Shown here: positions 23,641-34,118 of the stretch, one piece after another
How the letters are laid out: each line of letters begins with the position of its first letter
Position numbering within the stretch: the stretch's first letter is position 1
Source: Pseudeuparius sepicola
Lineage: Eukaryota > Arthropoda > Insecta > Coleoptera > Anthribidae
Reading direction: 5' to 3'
Assembly: GCA_963920635.1 (NCBI GenBank)
Contig: OY987303.1
Coordinates: 13,556,175 to 13,620,174 of the forward strand
Length of the DNA stretch: 64,000 bases
Translations under genes and position numbers: made by a program
Notes under the pieces: model-generated
Database searches by the model: none
Told to the model about the DNA's origin: nothing
Seen by the model: the letters and a program-made list of their open reading frames with translations, nothing else

Positions 23641-23698
23641 AGTATAATTTAGTAAAAATAATGACGATCGTCGTCAACACGTACGTGGTGACTCAACA

Positions 23699-24050
23699 TT
23701 TTTTCCCATTTTCGATACCTTTGCAGGGTACCTCTGTTATTTTTAGAGATAGATAGTTTCAGTTTTCGGGACACTGGACACTAATCTACACTTTCATAAA
23801 AAAAGAAAGATCGTAATCAGAACTTTCATTGCACCTAAATTTTTGAGATACAAGGTGATTTTTGAAACTTGTCATTTTCAGGCACCCCTCGTATATCCGT
23901 TATACGCTAACTTATTGAAATAGTAAAAATCGACCCTTGTAGATTTTTTCACGTAGAATTCGGTGGCGTAGGTACGCGGATTTTTTCTAGAAGGTAAGAA
24001 TTTCAAAATATAAAAATAACCTGCAAAAGTATCGAAAATAGGACATCCTG
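23699..24050. repeat. partial foldback element F8
   Basis: Left TTTTCGATACCTTTGCAGG (about 23708) pairs with right CCTGCAAAAGTATCGAAAA, then TAGGACATCCTG ending at 24050. Arms are about 50 bp and decayed at the left end. Its TTATTTTTAGAGA segment resembles the next element. Confidence 0.6.
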
Positions 24051-24189
24051 TACAATATTTGTCAATGGTACAGCACTTTCAAACTTTCCTACGTTTTTAC
24101 GATATTTAGTTGAAATTAACCATGTTTTTTTTTTAATGGAAGCAGTATTTTGTCGAATTTTAGTCAAAAAATTCGTAGAAGTAACTGTA

Positions 24190-24532
24190 CAGAGTGTCCA
24201 GATTTGGTTGTAAATGCGGGGTATTTCGGTTATTTTTAGAGCCTAATATAGATAATAACTACATAGTGTTATATATTTTTGTAAAGCTTACGAAAATCTG
24301 AATATAACTAGTAGAAAATATACAGGGTGTTCTATTTAAAAAAACCTAAGTTTGGTCCATATATCGAACACTATCAATTCAATTTCGCCCTGTATCGAAG
24401 GTGGCTATGAAAAATCTGTTTACGGTATCTTTCGTTTCACAAAAAAGGAACAACGGTTCGCGAAAACCGCAACTCCCTATCTCTAAAAATAACCGAGATA
24501 CCCCGCATTTACAACCAAATCTGGACACCCTG
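24190..24532. mobile_element. foldback element F9
   Basis: TA|CAGAGTGTCCAGATTTGG at 24190 pairs with CAAATCTGGACACCCTG|TA at 24532; arms of about 55 bp include TGCGGGGTATTTCGGTTATT. A further end-like word TACAGGGTGTTCTATTT at about 24321 suggests another insertion or a composite. Confidence 0.8.
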
Positions 24533-24917
24533 TATATAATTGAAGTAATGTAGCTACCCTTTGTCTCCCCAACGTATTATTTCATGGTTTAAATGAATTA
24601 TTCTCTAGAATCAAAATGGGTTTTCTATTATCTAACATAACTCTTACAATTTGAACACCGTATTAAAAAAACACGAACATTTGTTTGAAGGGTCAAGGGT
24701 GAAATAAACAATAAATAGCCAAATAAGTTGCAGTACCTTGTAAACCGAATCATAAATCAAAATTTTACAAGAGTAAAAAATTATAGAAAATAAACGCTGG
24801 ATCCAAAAAATTATTTTCATTTAAACCATAGGCGTACTCAGAAAAAAGTTGGGGAACTAAGTCTAAGTAGGTATTCAACACCCCCTATATATTGTTTGGT
24901 TTGTTGATTAAATTATA

Positions 24918-25399
24918 CATAGTGTCTTACTTAAGAGTGAAACAACCTTATAACTTCTTCTAAAATCACATTAGGCTTTTTTTTTTCAAAAAAATTTACT
25001 AAAAGAAGTTGTTCAGATTCGATCCAGAACCCTAAATCCAAAATGTTGTCAAAATCAAGAAATAGTAATAAAAAATTAAAGTCCAAAAATAGCAATCCTG
25101 CGTTTAGAAAAGTGTGCCATGACAGTTTTGAAGGCAAGTTGTTTTCAAAAGGTAACCATTTTAAAATAAAATTAAAAACTACAAAACAAATTTTATTTTT
25201 TTTATTTTTACTCATTTTTTTAAAATAATTTTTGATTTAGGGTTCTGGATCGATTCTGAACAACTTTTTTTAGTAAATTTTTTTGAAAAAAAAAACCTAA
25301 TGGAAATAAGTAGGCAACAATGCCATCTACCTTTGGTAGATGGTTGGTTAAAAATTAAAAAAGTTATAAGGTTATTTCACTCTTAAGTGAGACACTCTG
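24918..25399. mobile_element. foldback element F10
   Basis: TA|CATAGTGTCTTACTTAAG pairs with TCTTAAGTGAGACACTCTG|TA. Inner partners TTCGATCCAGAACCCTAAAT and ATTTAGGGTTCTGGATCGAT show arms of about 125-170 bp. The ends deviate from CAGGGTG by drift. Confidence 0.82.
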
Positions 25400-25497
25400 T
25401 AAAATTACATAATAATTTGACTAAAATTACACAAAAAAATATGTTTTTATAACAAACAAATCTTAGCCAAATTCCCCAAATTTCAACTAGGTATATA

Positions 25498-25915
25498 CAG
25501 GGTCCGTAAAATGTATGGAATAGGGGGCGGTGTATCTTTCTTATTTTTGATCTTAAAAAAAAGTCTTATACAAAAGTTTCTTGGTTCTTGGGTTTTTGAC
25601 ACTTTTTGGTGACGGTGAATTTTTTTCATTCGTCTCAATAACGTTTCTATGGTGACCAACTTTTTTTCCAAATAGGACCCCCTATTTTTTATTCTATTAT
25701 TAGATATTTTTGACGTGCCTAATGCAGAAATGAATGCTGATCACAGAATTTAAAGAAAACATAGGGGACAACAAAAGTTGGTCACGTCACTATGAGAGAT
25801 GAAAAAAAAGGCAAGGTCACCAAAAAATGACAAGAAATTAACCCAGGAAACTTTTGTATAATAAGACTTTTTTTAAGATAAAAAAAGATACATCCATTAT
25901 TCCACACATTTGACG
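25498..25915. mobile_element. foldback element F11
   Basis: Left end TA|CAGGGTCCGTAAAATGTAT. Arms about 170 bp, shown by TAAAAAAAAGTCTTATACAA against TTGTATAATAAGACTTTTTT and TGGTGACCAACTTTT against AAAAGTTGGTCACGTC. The right terminus is degenerate. Confidence 0.75.
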
Positions 25916-25954
25916 TGTATTTGTAAATAAAATGATTTTTCCAAATATACTAAG

Positions 25955-26010
25955 GTATTTCGTTTTCTTGCGTTTTTTTGTGGGGGCGCAAAATGAGCGA
26001 GAAAATCGCC
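25955..26010. repeat. fragment related to the F4 arm
   Basis: TTTCTTGCGTTTTTTTGT, then GGCGCAAAATGAGCGAGAAA and ATCGCC match the F4 arm (about 17091-17135). It lies alone, without an inverted partner. Confidence 0.6.
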
Positions 26011-26374
26011 TGAACTTCAAAATGCAAAGCAAGTAGAGCGCCCAAAAATTTAGACATATAGTACTATAATTGTTAATGCTATTTAAACAACGAATTTCTT
26101 AAGCTTGGGTCTTGGGTTCTCCGATTTTATTTTATAGTTAGTTCCGTTATTTTCCCTTGAATATTTGTATCTTCTAAAATTGGCCTGGACGTGTCATTGC
26201 CCCTCCCTCTACCAAAACGTTATTACGGTTTACCTTTGTTTGGACATGTCAATTTACTAAATTACTACTAAACAAAAGGCAATAAAATACCACCGCTATT
26301 TCTACTACAAAGGCCGTAATTTCTTTCAATTAGTTTCCTTGCGTTATGTGAAAAAAATAACGAAACAAAAATTA

Positions 26375-26690
26375 TATCGGGAGAGATTGACGCGCCGGTG
26401 CTCCGTTGAACGCCGAATACAATGGGGCCGGTCCCGGACCGTTTTTACTAATTATTTATTATAATGAGCTTTGAAAAAATGTTACACTGTCTTCGAACTG
26501 TCAGGCGCGTTTAAACGTTCCCGCGTTTCGAGCATATAATCGCCAAAGATAATGCCCCCCTTTGTTGCAACCGTCCAACCGTCAGTTGCTCGGGACCGTG
26601 GCCGCCATTTCATTGTAAAATCGTTAATAATGAGCTGGCACCGTGAGTTGGCACTATTTTTCCTTCTACACCTTAATTCCACCACGTAAT
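26375..26690. promoter_or_regulatory. GC-rich island 7, candidate regulatory element
   Basis: GACGCGCCGGTGCTCCG leads into alternating GC-rich and ACTAATTATTTATTATAATG-type sequence, then GGCCGCCATTTCATTG and GTTAATAATGAGC. Weaker GC enrichment continues to about 26980. No frame with a recognisable domain. Confidence 0.38.
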
Positions 26691-26699
26691 TATGTCAAA

Positions 26700-27940
26700 T
26701 TAGTAAAATAACTGACACGTAGGTAAAAGGTATTTGTTCAGCACGGACCGCACGGCTAGAATAAACAGGAAACTTTAAGTGGATAATTAATTCTTGGACA
26801 GTATCTCGCCTGTTATCTCCCGTGTGTTGTTTGGCTTTGGATGTGTGCGATTGGTAACGGCAACCAGATTTTGTTCTTAGAGGGACCCGGGACTAATAGG
26901 CGTTGGGTAAATATTTTAATATGTCAAGACTTGTGAGGTCTTCCTTAGTGGGAACCCAGTGCGTCCCATGCCGAATGGTTGGCGTATAATCGACAGCACA
27001 CACAAACCCGCACACTTTATATTATTTTTCTGGCGAAATAAGAAATCTGGGTATGCTGAGAAGCTTATGAAAGAATTTGCAAATTAAAAGTGAAATGGAG
27101 ACGGTTTTGCATCCTTTCCCTTTCATTTGTTGTAATATCTGAGACATCTCCGTTAATTCGAGCGCTGCAACAGCGATGTAGAATACCAAGAACATGTTCT
27201 AGACAAAATGACGATTTGCAAAAATCATTTACTCGACACCGGCATAATAAGCATTTGAAGTTAAGACCAAGACTTCAAAGGTCACTGGGTCGAATTATCA
27301 AAAAATCATTTCGCCCTCAAAACTAAGTCGTTTTGGCGTATATTGCCTAACGAGTACTAACATACATCCTTCGGAAAAGTCCTATGACACGTATAAACGT
27401 GTAACAATTCAGTGAATTAGTGTAATAACGCACATAATATTAAATTGTGACTAAATTTCTTACAGACGAGGCACTGCCTTCACTGACGAGCCTCCACTGA
27501 CCATCTGTTTCTTTTTATTATAACCAGCCTGTCTGTTCAAAATAGTAGGTATTCATAGGGATTATCACTTAGTAATTCACATATTATAATGTTATATGTC
27601 TGCTTATGTAGACTAGTTATTTTGTCTCTGTGTAGAGGACTGTCTCCACCGAGTTTTCCACCATTCCAGATACTTCCTTAAGGCACGTAATTTAACAACT
27701 GATGCTTCCCAGATCGTATCCCATATGCCACTAATAATTTTTAAACATTTTCGCATCAACCAGGAAAGCTTTAATTTAGCCTATCTATAAATTCATCTTT
27801 GGTTCAAATGTTCTCAATATCTGTAGATACTGAGTACTTACTTAAGAAACATTTAGATTAAGTAGGTATATCACCAGTAATTTAATTATGTTATTAGCAC
27901 ACGTTATTAAATAAGCCCATTGTAAATTTGAAAGTATGAG
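26700..27940. other. gene-free stretch
   Basis: Mixed composition. The 78-codon frame at 27090-27326 has no recognised domain and no homolog known to me. I see nothing else. Confidence 0.45.
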
Positions 27941-27942
27941 CA

Positions 27943-29267
27943 TAATGGGGATCTCTGAAACTAGCAAAGGTAGAACAAAGGTTAAATAGGGAAAGAATTG
28001 CAGTTGTGAATGTTCAATCTAATGTCCCTTTTGGATTTTTAAAAAAGTTCATGGCTCACTAGATATTTTGAAAAGAGTGATTTTTTGCTATTTCATCAGA
28101 TCTCTGTAGCTCCGTTATTTCTGATTATACAGAAAAACTGTAAAGACAAAAATTGTAGATAATTTTGGGCTTAATAAGATAATCTTATCCAATTTTTTAT
28201 GTTGTTTGTAATTTTTGAGATATGACATAAACTTTTGTTTTTTTAAATGTAAATCATAGTTGGCTGTGACCTTATAAAATCGGCCATTTTTTTAGCTTTC
28301 CAAAGATATAATACTCGGCATAGGTATTACAAAAAATAAAAGAGCTATGGTTAATTTTCTGATTTTTTTAAATTTTCACATAGTCAGCCATGGAATATTT
28401 TCATAATTACGTTCTATTGTATAATAAGACATACTTCAAACTTTCAAATATTTTATTTTTAGCTGGTAACAAAATAAAACGAAAATTATCATGATGGAGC
28501 TCTACCACATAATTATTTGCCGGTAAGAAATTACCTAGATCAGCTCTATCCAAATAGTTGGATAGGGAGAAACAGACCTATTTCCTGGCAGCCCCGATCC
28601 CCCGATTTGTCTGTTTTGCAATTGCAATAGCCAGTATTGACAGGCGCTCTCTAAGAAAGGGGACAAATTCAGTTTTAAAAAGATGCAATATTTGCATAAA
28701 TAATAAGTAATGGTGGATTGTTTGAACATCTTTTTTATTTTAAAAGGTGACCTTTTAAAATAATAATAATTAGAATTTAAGTTTTTTAATTTTTGTTACA
28801 TTTTGTTACCAGCTAAAAACAAAATATTAGAAAGTTTGAAGTACCTATGTCTAATTATAAAATAGAACGTAATTATGAAAATATTCCATGGCGGTAAAAA
28901 TTCAAAAAAATCAGAAAATTAGCCGTAGCTCTTTTATTTTTTATAATAACTATGCCGAGTATTATATCTTTGGAAAGCTCAAAAAATGGCCGATTTGATA
29001 AGGCCACAGCCAACTATGATTTACATTAAAAAAAGATAAGTTTATGTCATATCTCAAAAATCACAAACAACATAAAAAATTTGATTAGATTATCTTCTAT
29101 CTAAAATCACTCTTTTCAAAATATCTAGGGAGCCAAAATTTTTAAAAAATCCAAAAGGGATATTAGATTGAGCATTCAAAACTGCAATTCTTTCCCCATT
29201 TAACCTTTGTTCTAGCTCTGCTAGTTTCCGAGATCCCCATAGTGGGCATCGAAAAAAACTCACCCTG
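27943..29267. mobile_element. foldback element F12, left end missing
   Basis: Arms of over 500 bp (27943-28490; 28735-29267) match those of 43017-44460. The right end is complete (GAAAAAAACTCACCCTG|TA) but the left starts inside the arm at ATGGGGATCTCTGAAAC, so about 26 terminal bases are lost. The loop carries the transposase piece below. Confidence 0.85.
28490..28733 (+). pseudogene. transposase remnant in loop of F12
   Basis: 46 codons open from 28490: HDGALPHNYLPVRNYLDQL, then YPNSWIGRNRPISWQPRSPD and LSVLQLQ before TAG (28628-28630). After a deletion, the C-terminal part resumes out of frame (SIDRRSLRK-like, GGLFEH near 28715). HDGAxPH holds a catalytic Asp; PRSPDL leads to the third catalytic position, which is lost with the DFFLWG part. 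It belongs to the superfamily of the relic at 3655-4433. Confidence 0.78.
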
Positions 29268-29333
29268 TATATCTACTTGTACTCCTAATTGGTTAAACTG
29301 CTAAGAATTTGATTAACGTGACTTCAATTAATA

Positions 29334-29420
29334 CAGGGTGATTCAGTCATGATGTAAAAAAATTTAACCTCCTGTGAAGAAAAAGCTTAATACGAGTCCA
29401 AAATTTAAAAAAAAATCACC
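29334..29420 (+). repeat. solitary transposon left end beside Vsx exon 2
   Basis: TA|CAGGGTGATTCAGTCATG at 29332-29334, about 190 bp inside intron 2 from the donor. No inverted partner was found before the exon, so a truncated insertion. Confidence 0.5.
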
Positions 29421-29521
29421 AAATTCCACTTCCCCCAAAACCACCTTCAACGTTTCCCCCGTCCCTCCCCTCCCACTGTTTCCCCCCCCCAACACACATC
29501 ATCAGTGCGGCTAGTACTCAC

Positions 29522-29735
29522 CGGCCCCGCCTCCCTGGTGTCCCGCCAATCCGAGCACGGCGGCGGGGCCGCCGGCGCCGCCGGCCGCCGCCGCGTTCAT
29601 CTGCGCCGCCGCGGCGATGTTGTGGGGCAGGAAGGCGGCCGCCACCGCCGCCTGCGCGTTGAAGTAGGCCATGCGCGACGCCGCCATCGTCACGTGGTGG
29701 TGGCTGAAGCCGTCGGGCGAGTGGAAGGGCGGCGC
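29522..29735 (-). CDS. Vsx: Vsx homeobox protein, coding exon 2 (residues 67-137 plus one base)
   Basis: Seen: acceptor TTTTCTCTGCGCAG directly before 29735; the frame continues in phase 0 from exon 1 (APPFHSPDGFSHHH, then VTMAASRMAYFNAQ). It ends at G|GTGAGT (29522/29521), leaving phase 1. The segment is strongly GC-rich, unlike the flanking intron, and is rich in alanine and glycine with histidine near the start, including FLPHN followed by poly-Ala. Known: the region between octapeptide and homeodomain in insect Vsx proteins is low-complexity and Ala/His-rich. It is not catalytic and probably serves as a repression or linker segment. If the donor were ignored the frame would stop two codons on (TAG at 29513-29511), which supports splicing here. 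The next exon should start mid-codon and encode the lead-in to the homeobox, but none was found between 1 and 29500. Confidence 0.78.
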
Positions 29736-32700
29736 CTGCGCAGAGAAAACGGGTGGAGTCGAGTTGAGAGTGGGTGGGGTCGAGGTGGTGGGAGGCGGGG
29801 CTTAGGTGACAGTGGGAGTGGTTTCGTAGACGCTGTCAGATTTAAACATGTAGACATGGTTCCTTAACACTATTATGTATAAGGAACGTTGCAAACGATA
29901 AAATGTTTATAGTATTTGTAGCCCAGACGTAGTTTCGCGAGTGCCTTTGTTGATTAATTATTCAGATTTTGATATATGCGTTTCGATAAGTTGTAGACCA
30001 GAAACAAATAATATATTTTATTTTGAATGTACCTACATACTTGTTGTTTGTTGTATACCTATTAGTGGTGAAAGTAGACCGACTCCAGAGTTGACAATCT
30101 GTTGACAATCAATTATTGACGCAAATACGTTGATGCAGTAAATAAGAATTAAAAAAACAACAACTACAAACAAAGCTCTTGTCAAATTAGTAATAGTAGT
30201 ATAGTGTCTTATGGAAATCGACAGTTATAATCTCTAAGTATACAGTGACTTGGCAAAATTGATATCTGAACCATCAAATATACAATGAGAATAATAGTTT
30301 ATGTGTCATTAAACTAAGGAATAAAGTAAATAATAATAATGAGTAAAATATGATTATTTTAGAAAATGGAAACACAACAACAGGCATGAGTACCTATACC
30401 GTATACCTATATCTCTAGATATACCTACCTACTTAATATACAGTGCTATACTGCTATTCATTGATTATATTATACATATTTTAAAATTATAATTTATTTT
30501 TATAATATTATAATTTTCATAAATTATACAAGTAGAAGCTTTTATGCTTTTTACGGACAAGTTAATAAGCTATATAAATTGCAAGCTTTCTAACACTAAT
30601 GTGTTCTTCATCAGGCTAAAATTAAAAATTATATAAACTAAAACTATATAGTTATTAAAATAAAATAAAAAAATAAGTAGATCAGAATTTACCAGAGCTT
30701 ATTATAATGACTGAATTAATTTGAAGATTCAACATAAAGTTTACACCCAATGAAAAAATTGTTTATTATTTAGATTTTTTATCATCTAATTTCGGACAAC
30801 GTTGATGTAGGTAAGTACGTTTTGGGTACACTATACACTATTGCACCTAAAGATTTCTGGTTTGCGTTGGAAATAAGAATCGGGAAAAGGCATTAAGAAA
30901 CTGTGTTCGGAAATGTGCCTCTATGGCAATTTTCAGAAATATAACAGAATATTCGTTTTTTTCATTCTTTCTCTTCATATCGGTACTCTATATTTTTCCC
31001 GAAAATATCCTATGACAGTAATTTACTGGTTGTTTTCTTACTAAATAATAACACTACAAATCAATTTCAACGCAATATTAAGGAAAATAAGATTAGTTAT
31101 ATTGTTATTATTTAAATCTAATAATAAAAACAACATTGTGTAAATTACCCACAATTTGTCATCCTTTGGTACAGCATAATATTTTTTGTTTCCACTTTCT
31201 GTATACCGCAGAGCTTTTCCATATAGCGAGTAGTAATAATGTAGGTATAAATTTTAGATGGCTTAAGTAATATACCTAAGAGAAGGGGGCAATGGAATCA
31301 TATAATATTATGCTTGTTAGGGTTGATTAAAATGTTCGGCTTATTTCAACATCAATAGCAGTTCTGTTAAATAGTTAAAATATTTAAGACTTCCGTAGAA
31401 ACTTAAAAAAAGTAGCAACATTTTACAGAAGGATTATAATAAGAAAAGTCCTGATAAATAAATGTCTATAGGTACATATTTTTAAAAGGACCTCTATTTT
31501 TGTGGTAAACTTATATACTTATGTTACCTTATTCACATTACAAATGTACCTACCTTCTTGTGGCATTTAATAAATGAAAGATAATCTGCTTCATTAAATT
31601 GTTAAAAATCATTTTGAATACATTATTACTTAAGTAAGTATTCTTGAATTGCGTATTCCTATTCCTAGGTAGGTATGAAGTCTAGAGATCTAATGAAATA
31701 TAAATACTATACCTATAAGTTGTGATATTTTGAGTATTTTTTTTTATTTAAACTAACTTTGTTCAGCCAATTCTCAGGTCACTAAGGTTTTAGCTTCTAT
31801 ATCTCAAAATAAATACTAGGGCTAGTATAGGTACTTAGATATTTTGAAGTTGAAAAAAAAATCATGGAAGTAATTAATAATTGTCAAAAAGAAAATCATG
31901 AAGGAACGAAGAAAATGTGTAAATTGTTACAAGTTGTAACAGTAAATTGATTTGTAGCCATTATATAATAGGTATATCTAATATTTATAGAGTAAAAAAG
32001 ATAACTGTCGTTCGATATACAACCGCTATTTATTATATTAAATTTAATATTTCAAATTCAAGTCTTAAATTTAAAATAATCGAATTAAAAGAAAGTCAAC
32101 AGTACCTAAACATAATTAGTTGAAACTATATCGCGAACCAAGTACCTAGTTAAAATTTTATCTGTTTTGCGGACTATTATATAGGTTATAGGCATTTATA
32201 TCATGACACTGTTTAAAATGAAATTTTGAAAGGTCTTTAAATAATATAATAGCCATTAAGGACACTAATAGAGCTCGGAATATTAACTATAATAAGGAAG
32301 ATAAAATTTCGAGTGCCCAATAAAGAGTTACATTTTTTAGACGCTTTTTCACTGGCTACATTTTTATGGTTTTGATTTAGGAGCGTTTGGAATAAATATT
32401 TTATTATCTTAACTTTTTACAACCGACCTTTATTTTTATATGTGCCGAAAGTCCCCATATATTCAGTTATTCTATCAAAATTACCTGCAGTTATTTTTAT
32501 AAGAGCAATACTTTAATTACATGAAAAATAGTTGTTTTTACGCCTACAGGTATTTCTAATGTGTATCAAAACAAAATCACTATGCTATAACTGAAAATTC
32601 TTCTTTCAGAAAGCATCATCATCATCTAATAAAATAAACACAAATATTTGCCTTTAGGACTATAGAATATTTTAAAAGAATTAATTGCCTATTCATTATC

Positions 32701-32975
32701 ATTCCGTCGGAAAAAATTTAGAGCACAAGCTCCCAACTTTATTATTTAGCTTTGATTTATGTGGGCATAAGATGGTATTATAAATATCTGATAGACACCG
32801 TTTGATGCCATATCAGAACAGAAAATTAAATCTTCTATCCGTCGGAAAAAAGTTGCCCAAGCAGCAATCCCGCCGCTTCTACCAAACCAAGAGCGCATCA
32901 TTGCTGATGAACTGGCAAAGCTCTCAACTCATCCTGAACCAAACCGCAAGACTTTTTGCCTAGTTTCGGACTCAC
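29736..32975 (-). other. Vsx: Vsx intron 1
   Basis: GT-AG intron of 3240 bp between the two coding exons. It is very AT-rich, with many TAGGTA/TACCTA words and no long foldback transposon of the kind that crowds intron 2. The only structured element I see is a hammerhead-like motif at 30581-30616. The sequence just inside the donor (32900-32975) is mildly GC-rich, like exon 1. Nothing else was recognised. Confidence 0.75.
30581..30616 (-). ncRNA. hammerhead-ribozyme-like motif
   Basis: Minus strand: CTGATGA (30614-30608), then AACAC-ATTA-GTGTT as a 5-bp stem II with short bulges, then GAAA (30590-30587) and GCTTGC. CUGANGA, stem II and GAAA are the conserved hammerhead core. Penelope-like elements are known to carry such motifs in their terminal repeats. 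Stems I and III are not clear, so activity is uncertain. Confidence 0.4.
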
Positions 32976-33173
32976 CTGAAGATGATACTTGTTCTGCGGG
33001 TAGACATTCGGCGTGATAGCCGACACCGCGGCCGTCGGCGACCTGTGGTGACTATCTGACAGCCCCAACAGCTCCTGGATGGCGAACGGCGACCGCTGCG
33101 GCATCGTCTGGCTGGGCTTGTTCAAGATGCTCGGCGCCGTCACATGGATCGTGTTCTCTATTTCATTGTTCAT
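32976..33173 (-). CDS. Vsx: Vsx homeobox protein, coding exon 1 (residues 1-66)
   Basis: Seen: an open frame from ATG at 33173 (context GAGAAAATG, a good insect Kozak match) to a CAG|GTGAGT donor at 32976/32975, giving 66 complete codons (phase 0). Residues 28-38 read RSPFAIQELLG. Known: an octapeptide-like motif of this kind (FxIQEILGL in vertebrate Vsx2/Chx10) lies near the N-terminus of Vsx/Chx10 proteins and recruits Groucho-type co-repressors. Vsx proteins are paired-like homeodomain and CVC-domain transcription factors that act in visual-system and optic-lobe progenitors. The frame stays open upstream to 33305, but only a TTG stands there, so the ATG at 33173 is chosen. Inference: the identity rests on this motif plus the style of exon 2; the homeodomain itself is not in the window. 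Another paired-like gene with an octapeptide is the main alternative. Confidence 0.82.
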
Positions 33174-33211
33174 TTTCTCGTTCGGGGTGTAGCTTCGCCT
33201 CGCGCGGTAGA

Positions 33212-33250
33212 TCACAGGGTTTTCGCGGGAGCCGCACCGCGCCGCGTCAT
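33212..33250 (-). promoter_or_regulatory. upstream ORF in the Vsx 5' leader
   Basis: ATG at 33250 opens a 12-codon frame (MTRRGAAPAKTL) ending at TGA 33214-33212, 38 nt before the Vsx ATG and out of frame with it. Such uORFs usually lower translation of the main frame. It lies in the leader only if transcription starts at or above 33250, as the Inr suggests. Confidence 0.4.
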
Positions 33251-33331
33251 CTTGGCACGGTGTCTTCCACACACAAAAAACAAAAAAAGTTCTGAGGCTT
33301 TCCAACCGGCCAGGGCGCGTCTCGAAGGTGG

Positions 33332-33363
33332 ACTGAATAAAAACCGGTCCCGTCGAAAAGATA
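33332..33363 (-). promoter_or_regulatory. Vsx: candidate Vsx core promoter (Inr with DPE-like motif)
   Basis: On the minus strand TTATTCAGTC holds the arthropod initiator TCAGT with +1 A at 33334. A weak TATA-like TATCTTTT begins at -29 (33363), and GGTTG at +28 to +32 fits the downstream promoter element consensus RGWYV. The motifs sit at the spacing known for insect promoters and lie inside a CpG-rich island. The predicted 5' UTR is 161 nt. No transcript evidence is available; other start sites are possible. Confidence 0.45.
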
Positions 33364-33744
33364 CACCCTAATTTCGGGGCCAGGCGACGGGTGGGCGGGG
33401 CGCGCCGTCCGCCAATCGGAGGCCTCTCTCTCGCCAGAACCTTTCCGCGACTGTCGCCCTTATAGCGGTCGCGGATAAGGGCGGTTTTCCGATCGGATCG
33501 GGTAAAGGGGAGGGGCGTAGTTCCTCGTGGGCCTTAAGGGAAGAGCGGTTAGGGGCTGCTGGTCGGTAATTAGTAATGATGTGTTCAATTATCATAATTG
33601 GGCGTAATTAATTGGCACCTAGTTGGGGACGTGACATAAAATAAACGATTTAATTAACCGATTCTGCCGAAGCGCGCCGCGTTTTGTTTGTTGTCCGGGT
33701 GGTTTTTGTATTATAATTTGTGAGTGCGGGTGGAACGGGGTTGG

Positions 33745-34118
33745 TGGGGGTAATTTTTATTATGTAGGTGGAAAATGGTACCTACCTATTTCGAAAATGA
33801 AATATGAATTTGGTAATGAAAATTGTCAGACGACAAAATATACCTAGAATAACAAATATCAGTAAAAAGCTAATTTTAAAAAATCCAAGACAAACGAAGA
33901 AGTAGGTAAACAAGTTGTAAAACAATATTTTCGTCACTAACAGGGCACAAGTTGTTATTATCATTTTGGGTCCAGAAGAAAAACTATTTCACATTTTTGG
34001 CATTTTCTGCATAGTCCTAATTTTTCAGTTGTTTTTCTGTTTAAATTCAGAAATTTTCGTGTAAATTTCAAACAATACAAAAAGTAGCATTAGTTCAAGT
34101 CGCGAAGTTTTAGGACAT
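33745..34118. other. gene-free stretch upstream of the Vsx promoter
   Basis: AT-rich with TACCTA words; no element recognised. Confidence 0.45.

Larger units (their letters stand above)
1..29521 (-). other. Vsx: Vsx intron 2, 3' part runs off the window
   Basis: The donor of exon 2 is at 29521. Reading the minus strand down to position 1, no frame encodes a homeodomain (no WFQNRRxKWRK-like stretch, no KRRHRTIFT-like stretch). The simplest reading is a first-homeobox-side intron longer than 29.5 kb, filled with transposon relics and seven GC-rich islands. Alternatives are an assembly break or an unannotated gene inside the intron; I see no coding evidence for the latter. Confidence 0.6.
33000..33740. 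promoter_or_regulatory. CpG-rich island over Vsx exon 1 and promoter
   Basis: The exon 1 region and about 400 bp upstream are GC- and CpG-rich, ending in a homeodomain-site-like stretch around 33565-33655 with repeated TAATTA/TTAATT words. It coincides with the start of the gene, as expected for a developmental promoter with proximal sites. Confidence 0.55.

Noticed and set aside
29505..29867. 120-codon plus-strand frame over Vsx exon 2
   Set aside because: Antisense shadow of the GC-rich exon; Arg/Gly-rich and without start or splice support.
33174..33305. Upstream extension of the Vsx frame to 33305
   Set aside because: The codon at 33305 is TTG, not ATG, and the sequence shows no conserved protein character; the first in-frame ATG is 33173.
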